Position numbers and translations under genes: made by a program
NCBI GenBank assembly: GCA_903838675.1
Contig: CAILZI010000127.1
Span: forward strand, 1 to 64,000
Direction of reading: 5' to 3'
From: an uncultured Verrucomicrobiota bacterium
Lineage (GTDB): Bacteria; Verrucomicrobiota; Verrucomicrobiia; Verrucomicrobiales; Verrucomicrobiaceae
DNA length: 64,000 nt
Notes under the pieces: generated by a model
The model's database searches: none
What the model was told of the DNA's origin: nothing
Seen by the model: only the letters and a program-made list of their open reading frames with translations
Part shown: positions 16,885 to 25,917 of the stretch, in pieces
Layout of the letters: the number at the start of each line of letters is the position of its first letter
Position numbering within the stretch: position 1 is the stretch's first letter

Positions 16885-17797
16885 AGAGTTTGATGCGTTT
16901 GTCCAGCAGCGTGTAGATCACGTCCACGAACAGGTTGAAGAGCACAAGCAGCACGCAGTAAACGATGACGGCTCCGCCGAGCAGGAAGACATCGCGGTTC
17001 TGAATCGAGTTCACGAAGATCATACCCGCTCCGGAGATGTTAAAGACGCTTTCAACGATCATCGAACCGGTGAGCAGATGCGCCGCGAGCGGGCCGAGGA
17101 AGGTGACGACGGGCAGTATGGCCACCTTGACGGCGTGTTTGACCACGGCCTGCGTTTCAGTGAGACCTTTGGCCCGAGCGGTGCGCAGGAAGTCGCTCTT
17201 CAGCACATCCAGCAGGCTGTTGCGCATCAAACGAGCAACGTAGGCGATGTATGGGGCGGCAAGGCAGATCGCGGGCAAGATCATCTGCGACACAGTCCCC
17301 CAACCGCCGACAGGCAGCCAGCCGAGCCACAACGCGAAAACTGCGATCAAGAACGGCCCGCTTATAAAGGAGGGAATTGAGATGGAGAGCAACGCGCCAA
17401 ACATCGCCGAGCGGTCGATCCAGGTGTCCTTCTTCATCGCTGCGAGACTGCCCAAGACAACACCCGCAGAGCTCGCGATCACAAAAGCCAGTGTTCCCAG
17501 CGCGAACGAATTTGGCATCTTCTGCTGCAGCAATTCTGAGACACGCCAGTCGCGGTAACGCGTGGACAAGCCGAGGTCAAAACGCACGAGTGAACCGACA
17601 TAGGCAGTGTATTGCTCCCAGACAGTACCGTTGAGCTTGTAGCGCGTGAGCAGCGCCTCCTTGATGTGCGGCGGCGGTTCCTTCTCCTTGTCAAACGGCC
17701 CGCCTTTCGTGATTCGCGCGAGCACAAACGTGATCGAGATTACGCAGAAGATCACGATCACGCTGCTTAAGGCGCGGCGGAGGAGAAACGGAAGCAT
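16877..17797 (-). CDS. Peptide/oligopeptide ABC transporter permease, OppB/DppB type
   Basis: The 306-residue protein begins MLPFLLRRALSSVIVIFCVI, the standard first helix of OppB-type permeases, followed by a periplasmic loop and five further helices. The EAA loop reads TARAKGLTETQAVVKHAVK. It forms a heterodimer with the OppC-type protein encoded immediately downstream with 8 bases of overlap. The substrate could be a peptide, but DppBC relatives also move nickel or sugars, so naming an exact substrate is not justified. Confidence 0.9.
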   Translation of the reverse strand: MLPFLLRRALSSVIVIFCVISITFVLARITKGGPFDKEKEPPPHIKEALLTRYKLNGTVWEQYTAYVGSLVRFDLGLSTRYRDWRVSELLQQKMPNSFALGTLAFVIASSAGVVLGSLAAMKKDTWIDRSAMFGALLSISIPSFISGPFLIAVFALWLGWLPVGGWGTVSQMILPAICLAAPYIAYVARLMRNSLLDVLKSDFLRTARAKGLTETQAVVKHAVKVAILPVVTFLGPLAAHLLTGSMIVESVFNISGAGMIFVNSIQNRDVFLLGGAVIVYCVLLVLFNLFVDVIYTLLDKRIKLYA

Positions 17798-17840
17798 TGC
17801 AGAAATGTCGAATGACGAAGGCGCAATGTCGAATGCTCAA

Positions 17841-18698
17841 TCACGCCAGCCACCACGCAAAGCTGCCGCTGGGGAGGGGCAGAACGCCGGCTGCACCACG
17901 GAGCTGCATCTCACCATGCTCCACTTTGCCGCCATTACGGCCAAACTGCTGCTGGAGCAGATGGTGCAGCGAAATGGGTGTCAGTTCCGGTGTGTGGCAG
18001 GACAGCAGCACACCGAGCGGCTGCGGTGACATGAGCTTGCCTAGAAGTGCGAGCAACGGTGGCAGGTCGTTTTCGATTTTGAAGACCTCACCCTTTGCAC
18101 CACGGCCATAGCTCGGTGGATCGAGTATGAGCAGGTCGTACTGCCGGTCGCGCCGCAGTTCACGCTCCAAAAACTTGGTCACGTCATCCACGATCCAGCG
18201 CACCGGTTTTTCTTCGAGGCCGTTGAGCGCTGCATTCTTGCGCGCCCAATCGACCATGCCCTTGGAAGCATCCACATGACACACTTCCGCCCCAGAGAGT
18301 GCTGCTGCCAGTGTGCTGCCGCCAGAGTAGGCAAAGAGATTCAGCACCCGTGCAGGGCGATTGTGCCGCTTGGCATATTCCGCGCAGACTTCGCGAATGC
18401 GCCGCCATTGATCGCGCTGCTCGGGGAAAATTCCGAGGTGTCCGAAATCAGTCGAGCTGAGCTGAAACTTGGTGCCATCGACCTCGATGGTCCATGTCTC
18501 GGGCAGTTTGTCGCGGCCGCGCCATTGATTGCCACCGTCGCGGAAGAAGGTTGCGGTCACTTTCTGCCAGTCAGCTTTGGGCAGTGTCTGCTGCCAGACA
18601 GCCTGAGCGCAGGGCCGTGAGAGCACAACGCTGCCAAAGCGCTCCAGCTTTTGAAATGAGCCGCTGTCGAGGAGTTCGTAACCGTTTGAATCAGCCAT
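17841..18698 (-). CDS. Class I SAM-dependent methyltransferase, RlmI/RlmK-like
   Basis: The 285-residue protein contains the SAM-binding motif NLFAYSGGSTLAAALSG, an acidic strand end (CHVDAS), the segment DDVTKFLERE and motif IV ILDPPSYGRG, typical of the RlmI/RlmK family that makes 5-methylcytosine or 2-methylguanine in 23S rRNA. It lacks the N-terminal PUA domain of RlmI and starts with a short FGSVVLSRP segment instead, as in trimmed homologues. It lies 7 bases downstream of gpsA on the same strand. The exact RNA target is not shown by the sequence. Confidence 0.85.
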   Translation of the reverse strand: MADSNGYELLDSGSFQKLERFGSVVLSRPCAQAVWQQTLPKADWQKVTATFFRDGGNQWRGRDKLPETWTIEVDGTKFQLSSTDFGHLGIFPEQRDQWRRIREVCAEYAKRHNRPARVLNLFAYSGGSTLAAALSGAEVCHVDASKGMVDWARKNAALNGLEEKPVRWIVDDVTKFLERELRRDRQYDLLILDPPSYGRGAKGEVFKIENDLPPLLALLGKLMSPQPLGVLLSCHTPELTPISLHHLLQQQFGRNGGKVEHGEMQLRGAAGVLPLPSGSFAWWLA

Positions 18699-18705
18699 GG
18701 GAAAA

Positions 18706-19707
18706 TTAATCTGCCTCCGGTCGTGGGTCGCGTGAAAGCAGAGCCTTCATTCCCTCCTTGGGGGATTTGCCCTGATGAAGCACGGCATTGATCTCATCGA
18801 GCAGTGGCATGCGCACGCCACGTGCCTGGGCGGCGCGATGCAGGCTGGCGGTGTTCAGCACGCCTTCAGCCACCATGCGGGTGCTGGCAATGATCTCATC
18901 AAGCGGCCGCCCCTGACCCAGCATGACGCCGACACGATGATTGCGGCTGTGTGTCGAGTAGCAGGTGCCCACGAGGTCTCCCACGCCGCTGAGGCCATAA
19001 AATGTTTCCACCTTACCGCCTTCCGCCACGCCAAGGCGCACCATTTCAGCCAAGGCACGGGTGACGAGCGCCGCAAGGGTGTTATCGCCAAGTTTCAATC
19101 CATGAGCGATGCCTGAGGCGATTGCATAGGGGTTCTTCATCGCTCCTGCCCATTCGGCCCCGATGATGTCGTCGGTGGTGTAGGTGCGAAAGAACGGCAG
19201 CGTGAAGCATGCCTGCACCGCCTTGGCGATTTCATCATCCGCGCATGCCACGACGGCTGCAGTGGCAAGCTGGCGCGACACTTCTTCAGCATGATTGGGA
19301 CCGGTCAGCACCGCTAGAGGAACGCCAGGGATGGATTCACCGATCAGTTCACTCATGCGGCGACCCGTTTCGAGCTCGATGCCTTTGGAGCAGGAAATGA
19401 GCACCCGTGCCTGGGATGCCGCCCGGCTTTGAGCGACGAGTTCCGCCGTGCCACGCATCGCCTTGGAAGGGATCACAAAAACGAGCATGTCCGCAGGCTG
19501 CAAAGCGCCCAGATCTGAGGTGACGGAGACCTCTGGCGGCAGCACCAAATCAGGCAGATAGCGCGCATTGCGGCGGCTGTCACAGATCTGCGCCATCAGC
19601 TCGGCATCGCGTCCCCAGAATTGCACTTTCAGTCCGCGCCAGGACAACAATGCGGCAAGTGCGGTGCCCCAGCTCCCGGCACCGATGACTGTGGCGGATT
19701 GAATCAT
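18706..19707 (-). CDS. gpsA: NAD(P)-dependent glycerol-3-phosphate dehydrogenase
   Basis: This 333-residue enzyme reduces dihydroxyacetone phosphate to sn-glycerol-3-phosphate, the backbone for phospholipids. The Rossmann loop GAGSWGTALAALLS is at residues 9-22. The catalytic Lys lies in AGAMKNPYAIASGI, where most homologues have KNV, and GDLVGTCYSTHSRN is the C-terminal substrate-binding motif. Its start overlaps the plsY stop by 4 bases, so it is translationally coupled to the acyltransferase that consumes its product. Confidence 0.96.
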   Translation of the reverse strand: MIQSATVIGAGSWGTALAALLSWRGLKVQFWGRDAELMAQICDSRRNARYLPDLVLPPEVSVTSDLGALQPADMLVFVIPSKAMRGTAELVAQSRAASQARVLISCSKGIELETGRRMSELIGESIPGVPLAVLTGPNHAEEVSRQLATAAVVACADDEIAKAVQACFTLPFFRTYTTDDIIGAEWAGAMKNPYAIASGIAHGLKLGDNTLAALVTRALAEMVRLGVAEGGKVETFYGLSGVGDLVGTCYSTHSRNHRVGVMLGQGRPLDEIIASTRMVAEGVLNTASLHRAAQARGVRMPLLDEINAVLHQGKSPKEGMKALLSRDPRPEAD

Positions 19708-20354
19708 GGCTGCGGCTTCTTTTTGGTGAAGACCTTGCTCTCCGTGCCTGCGATCAAGCGCTGAATGTTTGAGCGATGCCGGATGAAAGCGAGGATCATC
19801 ACCACGATGCCAAAGCCGAGCAGTACAAAGTCCCAGTGCCCCTCACGCCACATTTGCACGGCCATCGCCGTGGGCACCCCCACAGCGGCCGCCAGTGAAC
19901 CGAGCGAGACATAACGAAACGCGAAGAGAAAGGTGAGAAAGCCGATCCACCCGCCGATCATTCCGGCAAGAGAGATTCCCAACAGCACACCACCGGTGGT
20001 GGCGATGCCTTTGCCACCTTTGAAGCCAAGCCAGAAAGTGAACATGTGGCCGAGCACGGCGGCGAACCCTGTCAGCACCTTGCCAATCGAGATCATTTCA
20101 GGAGCAGCGCTTGTGTGGGCGATCCAACCTGCCGCCAGCCAGACTGGCAGCCAGCCTTTGAGCATGTCCAGGATAAACACCGGAATGCCGATCCCCTTCC
20201 CCAGCACGCGGATGGCATTGGTGGCGCCGATATTGCCGCTGCCGTGCTGGCGGATGTCGATGCCTTTCAACCGCCCGGCGAGATAGCCGAACGGCACTGA
20301 GCCGCAAAGATAGCCGCAGGCGATGCTGAGGAGAGTGGCGGTGGTGGTGGTCAT
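19704..20354 (-). CDS. plsY: Acyl-phosphate:glycerol-3-phosphate acyltransferase
   Basis: This 216-residue integral membrane enzyme transfers an acyl group from acyl phosphate to glycerol-3-phosphate, starting phospholipid synthesis. It has the PlsY signature loops GSVPFGYLAGR, HGSGNIGATNAIRVLGKG and FKGGKGIATTGG, and five or more hydrophobic helices. It is the first gene of the plsY-gpsA-methyltransferase unit. The ORF ends with a basic tail (TKKKPQP). Confidence 0.96.
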   Translation of the reverse strand: MTTTTATLLSIACGYLCGSVPFGYLAGRLKGIDIRQHGSGNIGATNAIRVLGKGIGIPVFILDMLKGWLPVWLAAGWIAHTSAAPEMISIGKVLTGFAAVLGHMFTFWLGFKGGKGIATTGGVLLGISLAGMIGGWIGFLTFLFAFRYVSLGSLAAAVGVPTAMAVQMWREGHWDFVLLGFGIVVMILAFIRHRSNIQRLIAGTESKVFTKKKPQP

Positions 20355-20428
20355 GACTTGAGCAGGCTCCTAGTAGCCGAATTCAGCGCTCTCTGGCAAG
20401 CATTTCATCGGGCCGAAACTGCCGGATG

Positions 20429-23128
20429 TCATTTCGCCCCGTACTTTTCTTTCAGGTACTGCACGGTTTCGTCCGCCGTGTCGGCCTGAATCATCAGCAA
20501 ATCTCCCGCCTGTGCAGATTCGAGAGCCAGATCGACCGACTTCAGGTGACCGAGAATGGACTCGACACGGCGGGTGCGCGAAGCGTTTTCCAGACCGGTG
20601 GCGAGGAGTTTCATGATCTCGCCCGATTCACGACCACGCACATAGTCACCTTCATACAGCCAGGCTTCATCAAATTCCGCGCTGAGCATGCGACCTTGCT
20701 CAATGATGTCGCTGTCACGGCGGTCGCCAGCGGAGCTATAAACGACGATGCGACGCGCATTGTCGAACTGACGCAGACCATCGAGCAAGGCGCGGAGGGC
20801 GTCCACATTGTGGCCGTAATCGACGATGACGGTGATGCCCTTCAGATCGAGCACATTGAAACGACCGGCGTTTTGATCGAGGCTGGGGACAAAGGTGCGA
20901 GCGCCCTGGCGGATGAGTTCGTCATCGATGCCCAATGCCCATGCGGCCGCCACGGCAGCGAGGGTGTTTTCGACTTGAAAGCCGATGCGCCCGCCATGGG
21001 TGAGCGGGATTTCACTCAGGGGCATGAAAACATCTTCATTCGGGCCGGTGGCACGAATAATCTGCCCAGCACGAACGAAAATAACGCGTTCCCCCTGAAT
21101 GCGATGGCGCACGATGATGGCGTTTTCGCCATCCAGGGCAAAAAAGATCGTCCTACGGGGATAGGTTTCCGCCATTTTCACGACGAGCGGGTCAGCGGCA
21201 TTCAGAACGGCCGTGCCGTCTGCAGGTACGGCGGCGACGATGCACTGCTTCACCTCGGCAAGCTGTTCCGGCGTATCGATATCATTGATGCCCAGATGGT
21301 CGCCCGCACCAATATTTGTGACGACGGCGACGTCACAGTGATCAAAGGCCAGACCTTCGCGCAAGATGCCACCCCGGGCGGTTTCCAGCACGGCGGCATC
21401 ACAAAGTGGGTAGGAAAGGATGCTGCGCGCGCTTTTGGGACCACTGCAGTCGCCGCTGTCAATCATGCGTGAACCGACGAAAACACCGTCCGTGCTCGTC
21501 ATGCCCACGCGCCAGTTGTTTTGAGTCAGCAGGTGCGCAATGAAACGTGTCGTGGTGGTTTTGCCATTCACGCCCGTCACGGCAACAATGGGGATGCGGC
21601 CACGGCAATCCGGGGCAAACATGGTGTCGATCACCGCCTGGCCCACGGGACGCGGCTCTCCTTCAGAAGGATACAGGTGCATGCGCAGTCCTGGGCGCGC
21701 ATTGAGTTCGATGATGACGCCATTTCGTGCGCTCAGTGGCTGCGTGATGTCGGGTGCGATCATGTCGAGACCGCAGATGTCCAGCCCAACCATCTGGGCA
21801 GCTTCGACAGCGGCTGCACAAATCGTGGGATGCACCTCGGCGGTGCAATCTACGGCGGTACCACCCGTGCTGAGGTTGGCATTGCGGCGGATGAGAATCA
21901 TCCGGTCTTTTTCGGGGATCGAATCGGGGGTGACCCCCTGCTCGGCGAGAACTGCCGTGGCAACGGCATCGATGCGGATGCGGCTCAAAGCGGCGGCATG
22001 ATCTGCGGCACGACGCGGGTCGCGGTTTTTTTCCGCAATAAGCTCCTGAATGGTGTGCTCACCATCACCAATGACATGTGCGGGGTAACGACGAGAGGCG
22101 GCAATGAGTTCGCGACCGATCACGAGAACACGGTAATCCTCCCCCTCGGCAAACTGCTCAACAATAACCGACCTGCTTTCCTCACGGGCGGCGGCATAGG
22201 CGGTGACGACCTGCTCGCGGGTATACAAATTCAAAGCAACGCCACGGCCTTGGTTCCCATCCAGGGGTTTCACGACGACCGGCAGGCCGATTTCGTTGGC
22301 GGCGGCCCAGGCGTCGTCAGCATTTTTCACCGGGCGGCCCTGCGGAACCGGCAGACCAATTTCATTGAGCATGCGCAGGGTGAAGTCTTTGTCCTGAACG
22401 ATGTCTTCAGCGATCGCGCTCGTCTGGCTGGTGGCTGCAGCGAGGATTTTCTTTTGTTTGGAGCCCCAGCCGAGCTGAACCAGGCTGCCTTCGGTGAGCC
22501 GATGCACAGGGATGCCACGCAGGCGGGCCGCATCCACCATGGCACGGGTGCTGGGGCCGAGACAGACACTCTGGGCGAGTTCGCACAGTTCAGTGATGGC
22601 GGCATTAACGTCCATGGTCTGGCCAAAGAGGGCGGCGTCAATCAAACGCCGTGCGACTTCGAAGGCTGCACGGGCGACGGCTTCCTCATCGAACTGGGTG
22701 ATGATGCGATAGGTCAGGGGCTGCGATGTCTCCATCACTTTGCCAAAGCTGACCTGAAGATCGGAGCGGCTTTGCAAATGCAGGGTGATGGACTGCAACA
22801 GGGCCGCGAGGGACTCCGCCTTCGGAGTGACGCTGGTTTCGCTGAGCTGCTGCTCCAAGGCCGGCATCCAGGAAAGGAGCCAGGAACGCCAGTTGGCGAC
22901 GTGATCGGTCAGTTCAGGAAACTCCACTTTGCATTCCAAGACGGTCTCACGCGCCCAGAGATTCGGGCCGCGCAGCGCAAGGATTTTGCGAACAATGGTG
23001 GAGCGGAGTTCGCTAGATGGAGCAGAATTGGGCAAGCAAGAGATGGAACGCTCGGAATTGTCCCCAGACCTGGGGAAGGTCAAGGGAAACATGGGGATGA
23101 AATGAGATGACCTTGACGATTCTGGCAT
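20429..23128 (-). CDS. cphA: Cyanophycin synthetase, full length (CphA1 type)
   Basis: The 899-residue protein polymerises L-Asp and L-Arg into multi-L-arginyl-poly-L-aspartate using ATP. The N-terminal domain starts with ALRGPNLWARE. The ATP-grasp domain (about 210-470) shows VVVKPLDGNQGRGV and IIELNARPGLRMH. The Mur-ligase half has the P-loop VTGVNGKTTTTR, then GAGDHLG, and a complete C-terminal Mur domain with SLDQNAGRF and VDYGHN. The N-terminal 40 residues before the family start are Ser/Pro-rich, so a later start, for example near 23092, is possible. It is divergent from the ABC exporter gene, which with DUF1854 commonly accompanies cphA. No cyanophycinase gene is in the window. Confidence 0.95.
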   Translation of the reverse strand: MPESSRSSHFIPMFPLTFPRSGDNSERSISCLPNSAPSSELRSTIVRKILALRGPNLWARETVLECKVEFPELTDHVANWRSWLLSWMPALEQQLSETSVTPKAESLAALLQSITLHLQSRSDLQVSFGKVMETSQPLTYRIITQFDEEAVARAAFEVARRLIDAALFGQTMDVNAAITELCELAQSVCLGPSTRAMVDAARLRGIPVHRLTEGSLVQLGWGSKQKKILAAATSQTSAIAEDIVQDKDFTLRMLNEIGLPVPQGRPVKNADDAWAAANEIGLPVVVKPLDGNQGRGVALNLYTREQVVTAYAAAREESRSVIVEQFAEGEDYRVLVIGRELIAASRRYPAHVIGDGEHTIQELIAEKNRDPRRAADHAAALSRIRIDAVATAVLAEQGVTPDSIPEKDRMILIRRNANLSTGGTAVDCTAEVHPTICAAAVEAAQMVGLDICGLDMIAPDITQPLSARNGVIIELNARPGLRMHLYPSEGEPRPVGQAVIDTMFAPDCRGRIPIVAVTGVNGKTTTTRFIAHLLTQNNWRVGMTSTDGVFVGSRMIDSGDCSGPKSARSILSYPLCDAAVLETARGGILREGLAFDHCDVAVVTNIGAGDHLGINDIDTPEQLAEVKQCIVAAVPADGTAVLNAADPLVVKMAETYPRRTIFFALDGENAIIVRHRIQGERVIFVRAGQIIRATGPNEDVFMPLSEIPLTHGGRIGFQVENTLAAVAAAWALGIDDELIRQGARTFVPSLDQNAGRFNVLDLKGITVIVDYGHNVDALRALLDGLRQFDNARRIVVYSSAGDRRDSDIIEQGRMLSAEFDEAWLYEGDYVRGRESGEIMKLLATGLENASRTRRVESILGHLKSVDLALESAQAGDLLMIQADTADETVQYLKEKYGAK

Positions 23129-23219
23129 TCCTGCGACCCACGTTGTGGAAATAACCGCCCATGTTTGACAAGCTCATGTAACATCGGACTTTTGACGGAT
23201 TCCACGATCAGCCTTCATT

Positions 23220-25439
23220 TTGCCACGCCCTCTCATCCAAGACCTTCCCGACCTTCTGCTGCAGCATGCCGAGTCCAAACTGGCACCTGGCGAGCGCATG
23301 GTCGCACGTTTGATGACGGATTTGGACGCAGGGTTGCATTTTCGGCATGGGCTGATCGTGCTGACCAACACGCGCCTGCTGAATTTTGAGGATGCAGGCA
23401 CCAGCCAGCCGCGCTTTCTGGCCTGGAAGCTGGCAGATCTGCAGGATTTCAAACTTGAAGAAATGGGTGCGACCGTGGCTCTGCAGCTCATGGGAAATGA
23501 CACCCTTATCGGCCAGTGGCGGGTGACTTCCGGCACCCTGCGTCAGGCGGAGGCCTTTCTGGCACGTTTTCGGGAGCAGTGCCGCATCCTGACCGGCGAA
23601 GATGCCGGCGCGGTGGCCCGTGACCATGAGATTGAGGAGGATGAGGAGGAAATCTTTTCCGCCGAGGATGCCGAGGGGTATGTACCGCCCGGAAAGCCGC
23701 TGCTGCGCCTGCTGAGCTTTGCCCGGCCTTGGTACCGGCTGCTGTTTCTCGGGCTGACGCTCACCATGGCGAGCACTGGCGCGCAAATGATCGCCCCCTG
23801 GCTGACCATGTCTCTTGTGGATGACGTGCTCATCCCGCTGCAAAGCCAGACCGAACTGGTGCAAGTGCACAAGGTCTATATTTTCATCACCGAACTGGCG
23901 CTTGCTGCACTGCTGACCTGGGCCCTGAACTGGGGAAAAACCTTCGTCGTGGCGCGCATTGCCGAGCATGTGACCAGCCGCATGCGAAGGGAGACCTTTG
24001 AGCATCTGCAGCGGCTTTCGCTCACTTACTTCAACCGCAAGCGCACCGGCGACCTCATTTCGCGCATCAGTTCGGACACGGAACATCTGTCACTGTTCAT
24101 CTCGGTGAACTTCATCGACTTCTTCTGTGACGTGCTGCAGTTCATTTTCACGGCGGTCATTTTGTTCAGCATCAATCCGGTGCTGGCCATTGCCGCGCTG
24201 GGTCCTGTGCCCATCGTCGCCTGGCTGGTGCAGCGAGTGCGTGAGCATCTGCGCGGCGGGTTCGCCGCCGCCAGCCGTGCGGGAAGCCAGCTCACCAGCG
24301 TGCTGGCGGACACGATTCCCGGTGTGCGCGTGGTCAAGGCATTTGCGCAGGAGAAGCGGGAAATCGAACGCTTCCGTGTGGCGGACAAGCACATCTTTGA
24401 CACCAACGACCGCGTGAACAAGACGTGGTCGTTTTTCACTCCGATGATCAAACTGCTGACGGATCTGGGACTGCTGATCGTTTGGGCGGTCGGTGCCTGG
24501 AGTGTGGCGCATGACAGCATCACGGTGGGGGTGCTGACGGGATTCGTGCTCTACATCAGCAGCTTCTATGAGCGCATGGACTCGATGAGCCGCTTCACTG
24601 CCTCCATGCAGCGTGCCGCGGCCAGCGCACACCGCGTTTTTGACATACTGGATGTGAAGCCAGACGTGCCCGTGCAGCGCAATGCGATCAAAGTGGGCCG
24701 CCTGCGTGGCGAGATCGAGTTTCGTGATGTGAAATTCCGCTATGGTTCGCGTGAAATCATCCGCGGCATCAGTTTAAAAATCGCGCCGGGTGAGATGGTA
24801 GGATTTGTGGGACCGAGCGGCGCAGGCAAAACCACGCTGGTGAACCTGGCCTGCCGCTTCTTTGAAGTGAGCGAAGGCGCGGTGCTGGTGGACGGCTTCA
24901 ATCTGAGTGACGTCGATGTGATGGACTACCGCAGAAACCTCGGCCTCGTGCTGCAGGAGCCGTATCTCTTTTATGGCACAATCGCGGAAAACATAGCCTA
25001 TGGAAAACCAGAGGCGACACGGGCCGAGATTGTCGCTGCAGCACGTGCGGCGCGTGCGCATGACTTCATCATGCGCCTGTCAGACGCCTACGATTCGCTG
25101 GTGGGAGAACGCGGCCAGCAGCTTTCTGGCGGTGAGCGTCAGCGCATCAGCATTGCACGTGCGCTGCTCGTCGATCCGGCCATTTTGATCCTGGACGAGG
25201 CCACGTCTTCCGTGGACACCGAAACGGAGCGTGAAATCCAGGCAGCGCTGGATCACCTCGTCAAAGGCCGCACCACGATCGCCATCGCGCATCGCCTGGG
25301 CACCTTGCGCAAAGCAAGCCGGCTGGTGGTCATCGAAGAAGGCCGCATCAAGGAAATTGGATCGCATGAGGAACTCCTGCACAGCAGCGGCACCTATGCG
25401 CGACTGCATCAGGCCATGTTGGAGGTGAACAACGCATGA
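23220..25439 (+). CDS. Cyanophycin-associated ABC exporter with N-terminal extension
   Basis: This 739-residue half-transporter has an unusual N-terminal soluble domain (about 1-135, beta-rich, possibly PH-like) ending in a Glu/Asp-rich linker. It is followed by six membrane helices (about 165-440) and an ATPase with Walker A GPSGAGKTT (near 530), signature LSGGERQR (near 634), Walker B ILILDEATSSVD and AIAHRLG. The longest frame starts with TTG at 23220; an internal ATG at residue 27 is an alternative. I recall this type of transporter, next to DUF1854 and cphA, being annotated as cyanophycin-metabolism associated. Its cargo is unknown. Confidence 0.88.
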   Translation: MPRPLIQDLPDLLLQHAESKLAPGERMVARLMTDLDAGLHFRHGLIVLTNTRLLNFEDAGTSQPRFLAWKLADLQDFKLEEMGATVALQLMGNDTLIGQWRVTSGTLRQAEAFLARFREQCRILTGEDAGAVARDHEIEEDEEEIFSAEDAEGYVPPGKPLLRLLSFARPWYRLLFLGLTLTMASTGAQMIAPWLTMSLVDDVLIPLQSQTELVQVHKVYIFITELALAALLTWALNWGKTFVVARIAEHVTSRMRRETFEHLQRLSLTYFNRKRTGDLISRISSDTEHLSLFISVNFIDFFCDVLQFIFTAVILFSINPVLAIAALGPVPIVAWLVQRVREHLRGGFAAASRAGSQLTSVLADTIPGVRVVKAFAQEKREIERFRVADKHIFDTNDRVNKTWSFFTPMIKLLTDLGLLIVWAVGAWSVAHDSITVGVLTGFVLYISSFYERMDSMSRFTASMQRAAASAHRVFDILDVKPDVPVQRNAIKVGRLRGEIEFRDVKFRYGSREIIRGISLKIAPGEMVGFVGPSGAGKTTLVNLACRFFEVSEGAVLVDGFNLSDVDVMDYRRNLGLVLQEPYLFYGTIAENIAYGKPEATRAEIVAAARAARAHDFIMRLSDAYDSLVGERGQQLSGGERQRISIARALLVDPAILILDEATSSVDTETEREIQAALDHLVKGRTTIAIAHRLGTLRKASRLVVIEEGRIKEIGSHEELLHSSGTYARLHQAMLEVNNA

Positions 25440-25915
25440 GCACACCGAAGCAGCTGAACATCGAATTCTTGCAGGATGACCATGGCCGCCTGGCGCTCGT
25501 GGACACCAACGGCATCCGGCATGCGAATGTGCATCCGGCCAAGCTGTTTCCACTGACCGAAAAAGACCACTGGATCTCCATCCAGTCCGAAGGCGCACGT
25601 GAAATCCTATGCATCGAGGATCCGCAGAGCCTGCCCGAGCCATCGCGAACCCTTCTGCTCAACGCCGTGGCCCGGCGCAACTTCGTCCCCATCGTTCTGG
25701 TGATTCACCGCATTGTGCGTCTGGCAGACGGACATGAGTGGCATGTCACCACGGACCGTGGCGACACAAGTTTTGAGGTGGAAACGGATGAAAGCATCCA
25801 AAACCTCGGCCATGGCCGTCTGGTCATCATTGACCGCCGCAACACGCGCTATCTTATACCTAACGTCGCCGGCCTGGACCGTATCAGCAAACGCAAGCTG
25901 GAGCATTACTACTGA
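25436..25915 (+). CDS. DUF1854 protein, cyanophycin-locus associated
   Basis: The 159-residue soluble protein starts with an ATGA overlap with the ABC exporter gene, so the two are translationally coupled. It has no signal peptide or membrane helix. Features include RHANVHPAKLFPLTEKDHWISI near the middle of the first half, RHEW-like H-E-W in the second half, and a C-terminal YLIPNVAGLDRISKRKL. This matches DUF1854, which occurs beside cphA and this exporter in several phyla. It is probably a regulatory or adaptor subunit of the exporter; no biochemical role is known to me. Confidence 0.85.
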   Translation: MSTPKQLNIEFLQDDHGRLALVDTNGIRHANVHPAKLFPLTEKDHWISIQSEGAREILCIEDPQSLPEPSRTLLLNAVARRNFVPIVLVIHRIVRLADGHEWHVTTDRGDTSFEVETDESIQNLGHGRLVIIDRRNTRYLIPNVAGLDRISKRKLEHYY

Positions 25916-25917
25916 TC

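Noticed and set aside
21521..23110. A 529-codon plus-strand ORF opposite cphA
   Set aside because: Shadow of cphA; no recognisable domain and the synthetase motifs decide the strand.
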